DNA from: Clostridia bacterium
GTDB taxonomy: Bacteria; Bacillota; Clostridia; Christensenellales; Borkfalkiaceae
Length of the DNA stretch: 64,000 nt
Direction: 5' to 3'
Assembly (NCBI GenBank): GCA_017473605.1
Contig: JAFUKM010000006.1
Span: 111,801-175,800 of the forward strand
The translations under genes and the position numbers were made by a program. Each line of letters starts with the position of its first letter. Within the stretch, counting starts at the first letter, position 1. Below are positions 33,079-41,627 of this stretch, one piece after another. The notes beneath the pieces are model-generated. The model ran no database searches and had not been told where the DNA came from. It saw only the letters and a program-made list of their open reading frames with translations.

Positions 33079-35685
33079 GTGGAAGAGAAAAAAGAGACCG
33101 AAAAGACGCTTTCTACGTTGTTACAACGGGTAAGAGAAGCGCAAAAAGAGTTTGCCGCCTATTCGCAGGAACAGGTGGACGCTATTTTTAAGGCGGCGGC
33201 GTTTGCCGCCAATGCGGACAGACTCCGTTTGGCGGAGCTTGCCGTAAGCGAAACGGGGATGGGTGTATTCGAAGACAAGGTTTTGAAAAATCACTATGCT
33301 TCGGAGTATATTTATCACCGTTATAAAAACGAAAAAACTTGCGGCGTAATCGAGCGCGACGAAGCGAACGGTTACACGCGCATAGCCGAACCTATCGGGG
33401 TGGCGGCGGCAATCGTGCCGACGACAAACCCCACGTCCACGGCGATATTCAAAGCCCTGCTCTGCTTAAAAACGCGGAACGGGCTTATTTTGTCGCCTCA
33501 TCCGAGGGCGAAAAATTGCACGGTGGAAGCGGCGAAAACGGTGCTGAACGCAGCGGTGGAGGCAGGCGCGCCCAAGGATATTATCGCTTGGATAGAGAAT
33601 CCGTCGGTAGAAGCTTCCGCAACGCTGATGAGAGAAGCGGATATTATTTTGGCAACGGGCGGACCTGCTATGGTTAAGGCTGCGTATTCTTCGGGGAAAC
33701 CGGCTATCGGCGTGGGCGCAGGCAATACGCCTGCCGTTATCGACGAAACGGCGGATATCCGAAACGCGGTGTCGTCCGTGTTGCACTCTAAAACGTTTGA
33801 TAACGGGGTTATATGTGCATCTGAACAAGCGGTTATCGTTGCAAAGTCCGTTTACGGAAAATTCAAAAAGGAACTGCAAACGCAAGGCGGGTACTTTTTA
33901 AATGAAGAAGAAACGCAAAAAATGCGCGAGTTGATGTTTGGAAAAGGTAGCTTAAACGCGGCAATCGTCGGACAGGACGCGAAGAAAATTGCGCAGCTTT
34001 GCGGTATACAGGTACCTCCGGAAACGAAAGTCTTGATAGGAGAAGTACAATCGACGAGTGACGACGAGCCGTTCGCCAAAGAAAAACTTTCGCCCGTTTT
34101 GGCAATGTACAAAGCGGAAACTTTTCAGGACGCGTTGGACAAGGCGGACGCCTTGGTACACGGCGGCGGTTTGGGACATACCGCATCCGTCTATATGGAC
34201 GAATATCAGGCGCCCGAACGCTTTAACGCCTTTTGCGAGCGTATGAAAACTTGCCGTATTTTGCTCAATACTCCGGCTGCGCAAGGGGGTATCGGCGATT
34301 TGTACAATTTCCGTTTAACGCCTTCGTTGACGCTCGGTTGCGGCTCTTGGGGCGGAAACAGCGTTTGCGAGAACGTGGGCGTACAGGAGCTTTTGAATAT
34401 TAAGACGGTAGCGGAACGCCGAGAGAATATGTTGTGGCTACGCGTACCTGAAAAGGTATATTTTAAGCGCGGCTGTCTGCGTACTGCGCTTGCGGAGCTT
34501 CAATACGAATATCGAAAGAAACGCGCATTTATCGTCACGGACGAGTTTTTGTATAATAGCGGTGTGGCGAAAAAAATCACGGACGAATTGGACGGTATGG
34601 GCATAACGCATGCGGAGTTTTTTGAAGTAACGCCCGACCCTACGCTCGCTTGCGCAAAGGAAGGGGCAAAGCGTATGACGGCGTTTGCGCCCGACGTTAT
34701 CATTGCCGTGGGTGGCGGCTCGCCTATGGACGCGGCAAAAATTATGTGGGTAATGTACGAACATCCGAGCGTGAAGTTTGAGGAACTCGCATTACGGTTT
34801 ATGGATATACGAAAACGGGTATACGGATTCCCGAAAATGGGAGAAAAAGCGTTGTTCGTGGCGATTCCGACGACGGCGGGGACGGGCAGCGAAGTAACGC
34901 CGTTTGCCGTCATAACGGACGAAAAAACGGGCGCAAAGTATCCGCTTGCCGATTACGAGCTTTTGCCCAACGTGGCGATTTGCGACGTGGAATTGATGCT
35001 CGATATTCCGCCGAAATTGACGGCGCTTGCAGGTTTTGACGCGCTTTCGCACGCCGTAGAAGCGGTTGTTTCCGTGGCGGCGTCCGATTATACGGACGGA
35101 CTTGCCTTGGAGGCGATAAAGCTTTTGTTCGAATATTTGCCGAGAGCGTACGAACGGGGCAGAGCGGACGTACAGGCAAGGGAAAAGGTTGCTAACGCCG
35201 CTACGATGGCGGGTATCGCTTTTGCAAACGCGTTTTTGGGCGTGTGCCACTCGATGGCGCATAAATTGGGCGCGTATTGGCATTTGCCGCACGGTATGGC
35301 AAACGGGTTGTTGCTTGTGGAAGTGATACGGTTTAACGCCAGCAAGACGCCCCGTAAAATGGGTACGTTTCCGCAGTACGCCTATCCGCAAGCGTTGCAA
35401 CGTTATGCGGAAATTGCAAGCCGTATCGGCGTTTCGGGCAAGACGGACGAAGAGAGTTTGGCAAATCTCATAGCGGAAATCGAAAAATTGAAAAATAAAC
35501 TTGGTATTCCCAAGAGTATCCGTGAAGCCATTGGGGATAAGGGAACGGAGAAGGACTTTCTCGAAAGCGTGGAGCAAATGAGCAAGGACGCGTTCGACGA
35601 CCAATGTACGGGAGCAAATCCCCGTTATCCGCTCGTGGAAGAGATGAAAGAAATGTATATTCGGGCGTATCAAGGGAAAAGTTAG
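33079..35685 (+). CDS. adhE: Bifunctional acetaldehyde-CoA/alcohol dehydrogenase
   Basis: 868 residues, the full length of AdhE. GTG start at 33079 follows GGGGGAAATC. Residues ~1-440 are an acetylating aldehyde dehydrogenase, with catalytic Cys in the NGVICASEQ segment and the GVGAGNTPAVID region. Residues ~455-868 are an iron-dependent alcohol dehydrogenase, with GGGSPMDAAKIM (NAD site) and metal ligands in HAVEAVVS, HSMAHKLGAYWH and LPHGMANG. It reduces acetyl-CoA to ethanol via acetaldehyde, re-oxidising two NADH, and in other bacteria forms spirosomes. The gene follows rex, its expected repressor, and ends at a terminator. It implies fermentative anaerobic metabolism with ethanol as a product. 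Confidence 0.96.
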   Translation: MEEKKETEKTLSTLLQRVREAQKEFAAYSQEQVDAIFKAAAFAANADRLRLAELAVSETGMGVFEDKVLKNHYASEYIYHRYKNEKTCGVIERDEANGYTRIAEPIGVAAAIVPTTNPTSTAIFKALLCLKTRNGLILSPHPRAKNCTVEAAKTVLNAAVEAGAPKDIIAWIENPSVEASATLMREADIILATGGPAMVKAAYSSGKPAIGVGAGNTPAVIDETADIRNAVSSVLHSKTFDNGVICASEQAVIVAKSVYGKFKKELQTQGGYFLNEEETQKMRELMFGKGSLNAAIVGQDAKKIAQLCGIQVPPETKVLIGEVQSTSDDEPFAKEKLSPVLAMYKAETFQDALDKADALVHGGGLGHTASVYMDEYQAPERFNAFCERMKTCRILLNTPAAQGGIGDLYNFRLTPSLTLGCGSWGGNSVCENVGVQELLNIKTVAERRENMLWLRVPEKVYFKRGCLRTALAELQYEYRKKRAFIVTDEFLYNSGVAKKITDELDGMGITHAEFFEVTPDPTLACAKEGAKRMTAFAPDVIIAVGGGSPMDAAKIMWVMYEHPSVKFEELALRFMDIRKRVYGFPKMGEKALFVAIPTTAGTGSEVTPFAVITDEKTGAKYPLADYELLPNVAICDVELMLDIPPKLTALAGFDALSHAVEAVVSVAASDYTDGLALEAIKLLFEYLPRAYERGRADVQAREKVANAATMAGIAFANAFLGVCHSMAHKLGAYWHLPHGMANGLLLVEVIRFNASKTPRKMGTFPQYAYPQALQRYAEIASRIGVSGKTDEESLANLIAEIEKLKNKLGIPKSIREAIGDKGTEKDFLESVEQMSKDAFDDQCTGANPRYPLVEEMKEMYIRAYQGKS

Positions 35686-35690
35686 AGAAA

Positions 35691-35716
35691 AAACGGCGTT
35701 TATCGCCGTTTTTTTG
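35691..35716 (+). terminator. Rho-independent terminator of rex-adhE
   Basis: 8-bp stem (35691-35698 with 35704-35711), 5-nt loop, T-run to 35715. Confidence 0.88.
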
Positions 35717-35729
35717 TGCCGAGAATAGC

Positions 35730-35758
35730 TTGCATATTTTTTATCGGTGTGCTATACT
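35730..35758 (+). promoter_or_regulatory. Promoter of tilS
   Basis: TTGCAT (35730-35735), 17-bp spacer, TATACT (35753-35758). The start of transcription would fall near the first ATG at 35765, so the message may be almost leaderless or use the ATG at 35783. Confidence 0.6.
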
Positions 35759-35764
35759 GAAAGT

Positions 35765-37078
35765 ATGAAAAATGCGCGAGAAATGAAAAATAAAAGGGTA
35801 TGCGTAGCAACGTCGGGCGGGATGGATTCGACGGCGCTTTTGCATTACTTGAAATCGCGTGAAAAAGAATACTGCTTTACGCTTTCCGCCGTGCATTGCG
35901 AACACGGAATTCGCGGAAAAGAGAGCGTCGAAGATATGCGTTTCGTGCAGGAACTTTGCAATGCTTGGGATATTCCGCTGTACGTTTTTAGGGAAAATTG
36001 CATTGAAAAAGCAGAGAGAGAAAAAACGAGTTTGGAAACGGCGGCGCGGAATTTCCGTTACGCGTGTTTCGATAGTTTGTTAAAAGACGAACAAGCCGAT
36101 TATATCGCCACAGCGCACCATTTGCAAGACGAAGCGGAAACGGTACTTTTCCGCATCGCGCGGGGGGCTTCTCTTACGGGCGCGTCGGGTATGTATGCGC
36201 AAAGAACGGGCTTTATCCGTCCTTTTCTTGATTGGTCGAAAGAGAAAATTTGCGCGTACGTAAAAGAGAATAATCTTTCTTACCGAACGGATAAAAGCAA
36301 CGAAGAAACGGAGTTTACGCGTAACAAGTTGCGGCATACCGTATTTCCCGCGTTGGAAGAAGCGGTTTCGGGCGCAACGGAAAATATCGCCCGTTTTGCG
36401 ATTCGCGCGGCGGAAGACGACGCGTTTTTATACCGTCAAAGCGAAAAACTGTTGTCTTACAACGGGAAAATGCGTACGGTGGCGTTCAGTCAAGAAAAGC
36501 CGCTTTTTACTCGCGCTTGCCTTATGGCTATGAAATCATTGGGATTGGATAAGGATTATACGCAAACGCATTTGGACGGAGTATTTAGGTTACAAGAAAG
36601 CGAGCGCGGCGCGTATCTTACTTTGCCGAAAGGGATAGTGGCGGAAAAGCAAGAAAAGGGTATCGTTTTTTATGTATTCGAAGACGAAAAAGAAGTCGTT
36701 TTATCTGCGTCCGTCCCGTTTTCTTCGGAGGGATTTGACGGGGGTATGTACGCAGTGAAAATTTCCGTGCAAGAGCCGAAAATGCAAGGTTACGTTGGGA
36801 AAATATTGCGAATTGACGGTGAAAAGCTGCCCCAAAACGCAACTTTCCGTTTCCGAAAAGAAGGGGATAGCCTTGAAAAATTCGGCGGCGGAACGAAATC
36901 GTTGAAAAAATATTTGAACGAAAAAAAAGTTCCCGTCAAAACAAGGACGAGATTGCCATTGATTGCCGATGAAAAAGGAAGCGAAGTATACGTCGTGTGC
37001 GGCTATGAGATTGCCGAAAAAGTGAAGGTTACGGAAGATACAAAGCAAACGCTTTATATCACGCTCTGGGAAAAATAA
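35765..37078 (+). CDS. tilS: tRNA(Ile)-lysidine synthase
   Basis: 437 residues from ATG 35765; a second in-frame ATG at 35783 (MKNKRVCVATSGG) is equally plausible, since neither has a good ribosome binding site and the promoter lies very close. The N-terminal PP-loop ATPase domain has SGGMDS at ~residue 18, followed by HCEHGIRG, TAHHLQDEAET and a GASLTG/IRPFL segment. The central TilS helical region and the C-terminal domain (KFGGGTKSLKKYLNEKKVP) complete the family layout. TilS attaches lysine to cytidine 34 of the CAU-anticodon isoleucine tRNA, an essential function. It stands alone between terminators, not in the usual hpt-ftsH context. Confidence 0.92.
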   Translation: MKNAREMKNKRVCVATSGGMDSTALLHYLKSREKEYCFTLSAVHCEHGIRGKESVEDMRFVQELCNAWDIPLYVFRENCIEKAEREKTSLETAARNFRYACFDSLLKDEQADYIATAHHLQDEAETVLFRIARGASLTGASGMYAQRTGFIRPFLDWSKEKICAYVKENNLSYRTDKSNEETEFTRNKLRHTVFPALEEAVSGATENIARFAIRAAEDDAFLYRQSEKLLSYNGKMRTVAFSQEKPLFTRACLMAMKSLGLDKDYTQTHLDGVFRLQESERGAYLTLPKGIVAEKQEKGIVFYVFEDEKEVVLSASVPFSSEGFDGGMYAVKISVQEPKMQGYVGKILRIDGEKLPQNATFRFRKEGDSLEKFGGGTKSLKKYLNEKKVPVKTRTRLPLIADEKGSEVYVVCGYEIAEKVKVTEDTKQTLYITLWEK

Positions 37079-37085
37079 AAGATAA

Positions 37086-37112
37086 GGGAAACGGTTACCC
37101 GTTTCCCTGTTT
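37086..37112 (+). terminator. Terminator of tilS, overlapping the end of the convergent gene
   Basis: 9-bp perfect stem (37086-37094 with 37099-37107), TTAC loop, then TGTTTT. The stop codon of the convergent deacetylase gene lies in the loop. Confidence 0.75.
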
Positions 37113-37970
37113 TCTTGCTCGTATATACGCGCCGCCGTTTTTTAAGCGGCAAGAGTGGACTTTTGCCATTTGCGATACGCTTGTTATTTGATATCCTGCG
37201 TCTTTCAAATCGGGTAACAAATTTTTTAACGCGTCGACAGTATTGGGATATCCGTCGTGCATAAGGACGATAGCGCCCGAAAATTTTTGCGAGAAAACGA
37301 CGTCGTATATTTGTTCAACGCTCGTGCCCGTCCAATCCAGCGTATCAATCGTCCAATCGATAATCGGCACGTTTACCGCCTTTTTCACTTCGTCGTTGAT
37401 GCGTCCGAACGGCGCGCGGAAAAGGTGTGCGTTTTTTCCGTCTACTTTGGATAAAAGTGTTTCCGTGCGTTGTATTTCCGCGTGTAGTTCGCTTTCGGAT
37501 AGCGTGGTTATATCGGCATGGGAATAGGTGTGGTTACCAAGCTCCCACCCAAGCGTCAATGCTGCGGATAAGTTGGCGATGGAATTTTCGTCGAAGAGAT
37601 TACCGTTACAAAAGAGCGTGGCGGTGGCAGGGCAGTCGGGATTGGCTTCGTTATATCCCGCAAAGACGGCAAGGATATTTTCAAGCGTGGAAGCAGGCGC
37701 GTCGTCAAAGGTAAAAGCAATTAGCCTTCTCGAAACATCGATTGCCGAAACGTCTACGTCGCTAACGTCCCAAAATTCGTCGGAAACGCTATGCGTCGGG
37801 GGTAAAGGTGGAAAATCGAAATCTTCACCGAACGTAGTGGTTTGCGTTAACGCAAAAGAGGACGGTTGTACGGACGCCGTATTATCTATGCTTGGCGTAG
37901 AGCAAGCACAAAGGAATAAAGTTGTTAATAAGCTGACGCCTAAAAAATGGCAAGCAAAGTATTTTTTCAT
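37095..37970 (-). CDS. Polysaccharide deacetylase (NodB domain) lipoprotein
   Basis: 291 residues. Signal peptide with lipobox LCAC (Cys23). After a ~55-residue linker comes a carbohydrate esterase family 4 domain: TFDDAPAST (Asp-Asp, catalytic base and metal site), HTYSHAD (metal His residues), RAPFG, DWTIDTLDW and VLMHDG near the end. These enzymes remove N-acetyl groups from peptidoglycan or chitin-like chains at the cell surface; peptidoglycan deacetylation gives lysozyme resistance. It is a single-gene unit with its own promoter, divergent from the kinase at 38132. The real substrate is not determined by sequence. Confidence 0.92.
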   Translation of the reverse strand: MKKYFACHFLGVSLLTTLFLCACSTPSIDNTASVQPSSFALTQTTTFGEDFDFPPLPPTHSVSDEFWDVSDVDVSAIDVSRRLIAFTFDDAPASTLENILAVFAGYNEANPDCPATATLFCNGNLFDENSIANLSAALTLGWELGNHTYSHADITTLSESELHAEIQRTETLLSKVDGKNAHLFRAPFGRINDEVKKAVNVPIIDWTIDTLDWTGTSVEQIYDVVFSQKFSGAIVLMHDGYPNTVDALKNLLPDLKDAGYQITSVSQMAKVHSCRLKNGGAYIRARKQGNG

Positions 37971-38013
37971 AATAAAAGTATCGGCAAACGACGCGTTTTT
38001 ATGCTTTTATTAG

Positions 38014-38042
38014 GTTATACCGTTAAAAAGATAAAGTGTAAA
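38014..38042 (-). promoter_or_regulatory. Promoter of the deacetylase gene
   Basis: Minus strand TTTACA (38037-38042), 17-bp spacer, TATAAC (38014-38019). Its -35 lies 20 bp from the -35 of the divergent promoter at 38062. Confidence 0.65.
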
Positions 38043-38061
38043 ATAAAAACAAAAAACAGTC

Positions 38062-38090
38062 TTGACAACCGATAGAAAATATGGTATACT
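38062..38090 (+). promoter_or_regulatory. Promoter of the hexosamine-kinase-like gene
   Basis: TTGACA (38062-38067), 17-bp spacer, TATACT (38085-38090); AAAGGAAAG follows ahead of the GTG start. Confidence 0.82.
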
Positions 38091-38131
38091 GAAAATGACG
38101 GTATTTTACAATAATAAAAAAAGGAAAGTGT

Positions 38132-39256
38132 GTGGTGGATAAAGAACAAGAGCAGCAACAAATATTAGAGGTGTGTCGTCGTTTTAATTTGCAGGGAGAA
38201 TATCGCTATTACGAGCAAATTAACAGCGGGCATATCAATACGACTTACTGCGTATATTATTTCCGCGACGGAGAAATCAAAGATTATATTTTGCAACGCG
38301 TGAACACGTATGTATTCAAAGACCCGTATACGGTGATGGAAAACATCTCTTCGGTTACCGAATACATACGCGCGAAAATCAAATCGACGGGTATTTCAGC
38401 AAAGCGTTTCGTGTTGCATTATTCCACAACGGATACGGGATTATATTATACATTGTTGCCGGACGGCGGTTTTTGGCGTTGCTGTCGGTATATCGACGGC
38501 TCGATTTCGCCCGTGGATACGGACGATTTGTTCCTTATCGAACAATCGGGCAGGGCTTTTGGGGAATTCCAAATGTATCTTGCCGACTATCCCATTGAAA
38601 AATTACATATCGTTATTCCCCATTTCCATAACACGATACGTCGCTACGACGCGCTTCGAACGGCGGCAAGCGAAAATGCGGCTGGTAGATTGCACGAAGT
38701 GAAGGATTTGTTGCAATCGTATTACGAATTGGAAGAAAAGGCTACCGAGCCTTACCGTTTGCAAAAACAAGGCGTATTGCCCTTGCGTGTAACGCATAAC
38801 GACACGAAAACGAGCAACGTACTCTTTGATGCGAAAACGCGCGAACGCTTGACGGTTATCGATTTGGATACGGTTATGCCGGGATTGGTGGCGTTTGATT
38901 TTGGCGACGCTATCAGAGTGGCGGCGGCAACGTCGCCCAAGGAAGACGAAGCGGACGTAGCCAAGATGACGGTGGATATGGAAAAGTTCGAAGCGTTTAC
39001 GCGTGGTTTCGTGCACGAAGTAAAGGGTGCGATTTCGCAAGCGGAAATGGATTCTTTGGCGATGGGTGCTTTGGCGATGACGACGGAGTGCGGTATACGT
39101 TTCCTTACCGATTATTTGGACGGGGATAAGTATTTCCGTATTCATTATCCCGACCAAAATCTTGCGCGCGCAAAACGGCATTTGGTATTGGCGCAGGATA
39201 TGGTAAAGCGTATGGATGATATGAAAGCCATCGTAAAAAAATACAGCGCAGAGTAA
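38132..39256 (+). CDS. Sugar kinase of the aminoglycoside-phosphotransferase fold, N-acetylhexosamine 1-kinase-like
   Basis: 374 residues, GTG start (38132 or 38135). Protein-kinase-like fold: NSGHINTTYCVYY is the N-lobe glycine loop, HNDTKTSNVLFD the catalytic loop (catalytic Asp in HND) and IDLDTVMPG plus DFGDAIR the metal-binding segment. This motif set and length match NahK-type kinases, which phosphorylate GlcNAc/GalNAc at O1 during use of mucin-derived or milk-derived disaccharides. Neither lacto-N-biose phosphorylase nor the uridylyltransferase usually found with NahK is present here, so another sugar is possible. A single-gene unit with promoter and terminator. Confidence 0.8.
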   Translation: MVDKEQEQQQILEVCRRFNLQGEYRYYEQINSGHINTTYCVYYFRDGEIKDYILQRVNTYVFKDPYTVMENISSVTEYIRAKIKSTGISAKRFVLHYSTTDTGLYYTLLPDGGFWRCCRYIDGSISPVDTDDLFLIEQSGRAFGEFQMYLADYPIEKLHIVIPHFHNTIRRYDALRTAASENAAGRLHEVKDLLQSYYELEEKATEPYRLQKQGVLPLRVTHNDTKTSNVLFDAKTRERLTVIDLDTVMPGLVAFDFGDAIRVAAATSPKEDEADVAKMTVDMEKFEAFTRGFVHEVKGAISQAEMDSLAMGALAMTTECGIRFLTDYLDGDKYFRIHYPDQNLARAKRHLVLAQDMVKRMDDMKAIVKKYSAE

Positions 39257-39269
39257 AAAGACGATAAAA

Positions 39270-39305
39270 ACGCGTCGAAGCTTTTGACTTCGGCGTGTTT
39301 TTTTG
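39270..39305 (+). terminator. Rho-independent terminator after the kinase gene
   Basis: 11-bp stem with two G-U pairs (39270-39280 with 39288-39298), 7-nt loop and a T7 run. Confidence 0.82.
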
Positions 39306-39355
39306 TAACCTTTTCCGTTCGCTCTTGGATATAATGATGAAAGGGGGGAGAGAGT

Positions 39356-40012
39356 ATGCGGATACGTTTTATCGGTAAGGGCACGCCGTTATCCTTTTCG
39401 GCGACGGAAGGCGAAGAGAAAAATGCGGACGTTACGCTGTTCGGCTTTTACGACGAAGAAGTAAGCTACGAAAGAGAACTCAAAGGCGAAACGCGCTTTT
39501 TTGAAAGCGTTGCGCGGTTATCTAAAACACAGCAAAGCGTCGTGGCGTGCGGCTGTATTACGGATACCAAGGGCTTAAAACGGAAATCGGTGGCGGTGGC
39601 GGAAAACGGACGGCTTATAGGCGTTTCGGATATGTTAAACGCCGTGGATGGCGCGTACGCCAGCGGCGCGGCGCTGCGCGTATATGAAACGGGAGTAGGG
39701 CGTATGGGCGTAGTAGTGTCGGACGATTTGCGCTTTCCCGAAGTGATAAAATCGCTTGCCGTGTGCGGAAGCGATTTTATCGTTTGCCCGTTCGGACGTA
39801 TGGACGGTATACAATCGGTATTACTTCGCGCCCACGCGTATTGCTACGGCGTACCTATCTATTTCTGCGCAGACGGATATTGTATGATAGCGGACGTATC
39901 GGGAGAAATCGTTTTTGCTTCGCCCCAAAGTCCTGTTACCGCCGAGTATTTACCGCGAAAGGAGTATCATTTGGTGGAAACGCGGCGTAGGGGCTTTTAC
40001 AAGGCTCGATAA
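39356..40012 (+). CDS. Nitrilase-superfamily protein lacking the catalytic cysteine (probable pseudoenzyme)
   Basis: 218 residues; GGGGGGAGAGAGT precedes ATG 39356. The pattern of carbon-nitrogen hydrolases is clear: ADVTLFGFY near the N-terminus, GVVVSDDLRFPEVIKSL, CGSDFIVCPF, HAYCYGVPIYFCADG and MIADVSGEIVFASP. In active family members the central motif reads C-x-D-x-R-F-P-E with cysteine as nucleophile; here it is Ser (VVVSDDLRFPE). The usual Glu of the N-terminal PE motif and the Lys of the YRKxHLF segment are also not recognisable (FYDEE; GVSDMLN). At 218 residues it is shorter than the usual ~260-280. It may be a scaffold or regulator rather than an amidase. Confidence 0.75.
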   Translation: MRIRFIGKGTPLSFSATEGEEKNADVTLFGFYDEEVSYERELKGETRFFESVARLSKTQQSVVACGCITDTKGLKRKSVAVAENGRLIGVSDMLNAVDGAYASGAALRVYETGVGRMGVVVSDDLRFPEVIKSLAVCGSDFIVCPFGRMDGIQSVLLRAHAYCYGVPIYFCADGYCMIADVSGEIVFASPQSPVTAEYLPRKEYHLVETRRRGFYKAR

Positions 40013-40022
40013 AGAATATATA

Positions 40023-40044
40023 AAACCGCCCATAAGGGCGGTTT
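40023..40044. terminator. Bidirectional terminator hairpin between convergent genes
   Basis: 9-bp perfect stem AAACCGCCC/GGGCGGTTT (40023-40031 with 40036-40044), ATAA loop, between genes ending at 40012 (+) and 40049 (-). The T-runs come from the stem ends, so strength is moderate. Confidence 0.7.
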
Positions 40045-40048
40045 CGCT

Positions 40049-41617
40049 TTACAGTAACGGCGCGAAAATGCGCACGATAGAGCGTATACATCGTTGAAAT
40101 ACGTTTGTTTTTATGTTTTCGGGCGCGATTAAAATGCTTTTTTCTATCGTGTCCAGCATATCCGCTTTTATATCTTGTAGGCAATCGGTTTTGTATAACC
40201 AAACGCCGTTTTCAAAGTGGTGTACAAGACTTCTGTAATCCAAATTGATAGTGCCGAGCAGAGCCGTTTCGTCGTCGACAAGATAACATTTGGCGTGGAT
40301 AAATCCCGGTTCGTATTCATAAATACGCACGCCCGATTTGACAAGCCGCGAGTAAAACGTTTTCGTCATTTCGAACACCATTTTTTTATCGGGGATATGC
40401 GGTACGATAATCCGTACGTCTACGCCTTTGATTGCCGCGTTTTCCAACGCCAAACACATATCGTTGTCAATGATTAAATAGGGCGTCGCAATATATGCGT
40501 ATCGCTTTGCGTTGGACAGCATATCGACGATAAGACTTTGCGCCACTCTGCGTTTATAAATAGGGGCGGGACCGTCGCCAAAGGGAATCAAATATCCGTT
40601 TGCATTACCGTTAGCGAACGGATATAGAATATCGCTTTCCAAAGGCGTGGGTAATTGCTTTACGTTGATACCGAAATCGATTAAAAATAACTTGGTGAGC
40701 GCGTACACGGCTTCGCCTTCCAAGCGGATACCCACGTCTTTCCAATGCCCGAAGCGTTGTTTTACGTTGATATATTCGTCGGCGATATTGACGCCGCCCG
40801 TATACCCGATTTTCCCGTCGATAACCGTAATTTTTCTATGCGAACGGTTGTTGAATTCGTTATCGGCTTGTCCTTTCAATCGGGAAAAGGAAGTGGCTTT
40901 TATCCCGTATTGTTGTAGCTGTTTGGCGTAGTTGCCGGGCAACGTATTCATACAGCCGATATCGTCGAATACGACGCGTACGTCCAAACCTTGTTGCGCC
41001 TTTTCCTTCAAAATATCCAGTACGGAATTCCAAAATACGCCGTCTTCAATAATGAAATATTCCATATAGACGAATTTTTCGGCGTTTTGTAAGTCGATAA
41101 GCATACTTTGCCACATTTCTTCGCCGAGCGGGAAATACGTTTGTTTCGTATCGGTAAAAAGGTGCGCGTCCGATAACGAGCATAATAATTTGGCTTGATT
41201 ATACGCCGTCAGGTTTTCTTGTTGTAAAGAAGAAAAAAGCGTTTCGCTGCGTTCGGGGTATTTTTCTTCGTATAATTTTTGCAAACGCCGTACGTATTTC
41301 TTTTGCAGCTTTCTTGAATAGAAGATAAAGTACAGCATAAAGCCTATGATAGGCAAAATGAGCACAAACAGAAGCCACGGGATTTTATATTCGGGATTGT
41401 CGTTGGAAGCGATGATTTTCACGATACAAAATATTTCCGTGGCAAATGCCGCCCAATAAAAATAGGGCACAAAATAACACAAAGCGCCTACGACGCCGAT
41501 AATTGCAAGCACTTCGAGAAGCGTGATAAAAACGGCGAGAATATACCGTCCGGGAATATATCCGTATTCCCGAACGATTTTCTTTTTTCCCGAATGTAAA
41601 GTGTATTTTCTTTTCAT
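40049..41617 (-). CDS. cls: Cardiolipin synthase, phospholipase D family
   Basis: 522 residues. Two to three N-terminal membrane helices (~25-100), then two phospholipase D domains, each with an HKD motif: HRKITVIDGKIGYTGG (H260) and HAKCYLVDDETALLG (H441). Segments EYFIIEDG, ADEYINVKQRFGHWKD and YIATPYLIIDNDM are family hallmarks. It condenses two phosphatidylglycerol molecules into cardiolipin plus glycerol at the cytoplasmic membrane. It lies 10 bp downstream of the acyltransferase-like gene, so the two are co-transcribed. Confidence 0.94.
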   Translation of the reverse strand: MKRKYTLHSGKKKIVREYGYIPGRYILAVFITLLEVLAIIGVVGALCYFVPYFYWAAFATEIFCIVKIIASNDNPEYKIPWLLFVLILPIIGFMLYFIFYSRKLQKKYVRRLQKLYEEKYPERSETLFSSLQQENLTAYNQAKLLCSLSDAHLFTDTKQTYFPLGEEMWQSMLIDLQNAEKFVYMEYFIIEDGVFWNSVLDILKEKAQQGLDVRVVFDDIGCMNTLPGNYAKQLQQYGIKATSFSRLKGQADNEFNNRSHRKITVIDGKIGYTGGVNIADEYINVKQRFGHWKDVGIRLEGEAVYALTKLFLIDFGINVKQLPTPLESDILYPFANGNANGYLIPFGDGPAPIYKRRVAQSLIVDMLSNAKRYAYIATPYLIIDNDMCLALENAAIKGVDVRIIVPHIPDKKMVFEMTKTFYSRLVKSGVRIYEYEPGFIHAKCYLVDDETALLGTINLDYRSLVHHFENGVWLYKTDCLQDIKADMLDTIEKSILIAPENIKTNVFQRCIRSIVRIFAPLL

Positions 41618-41627
41618 TTTCTTGCGT

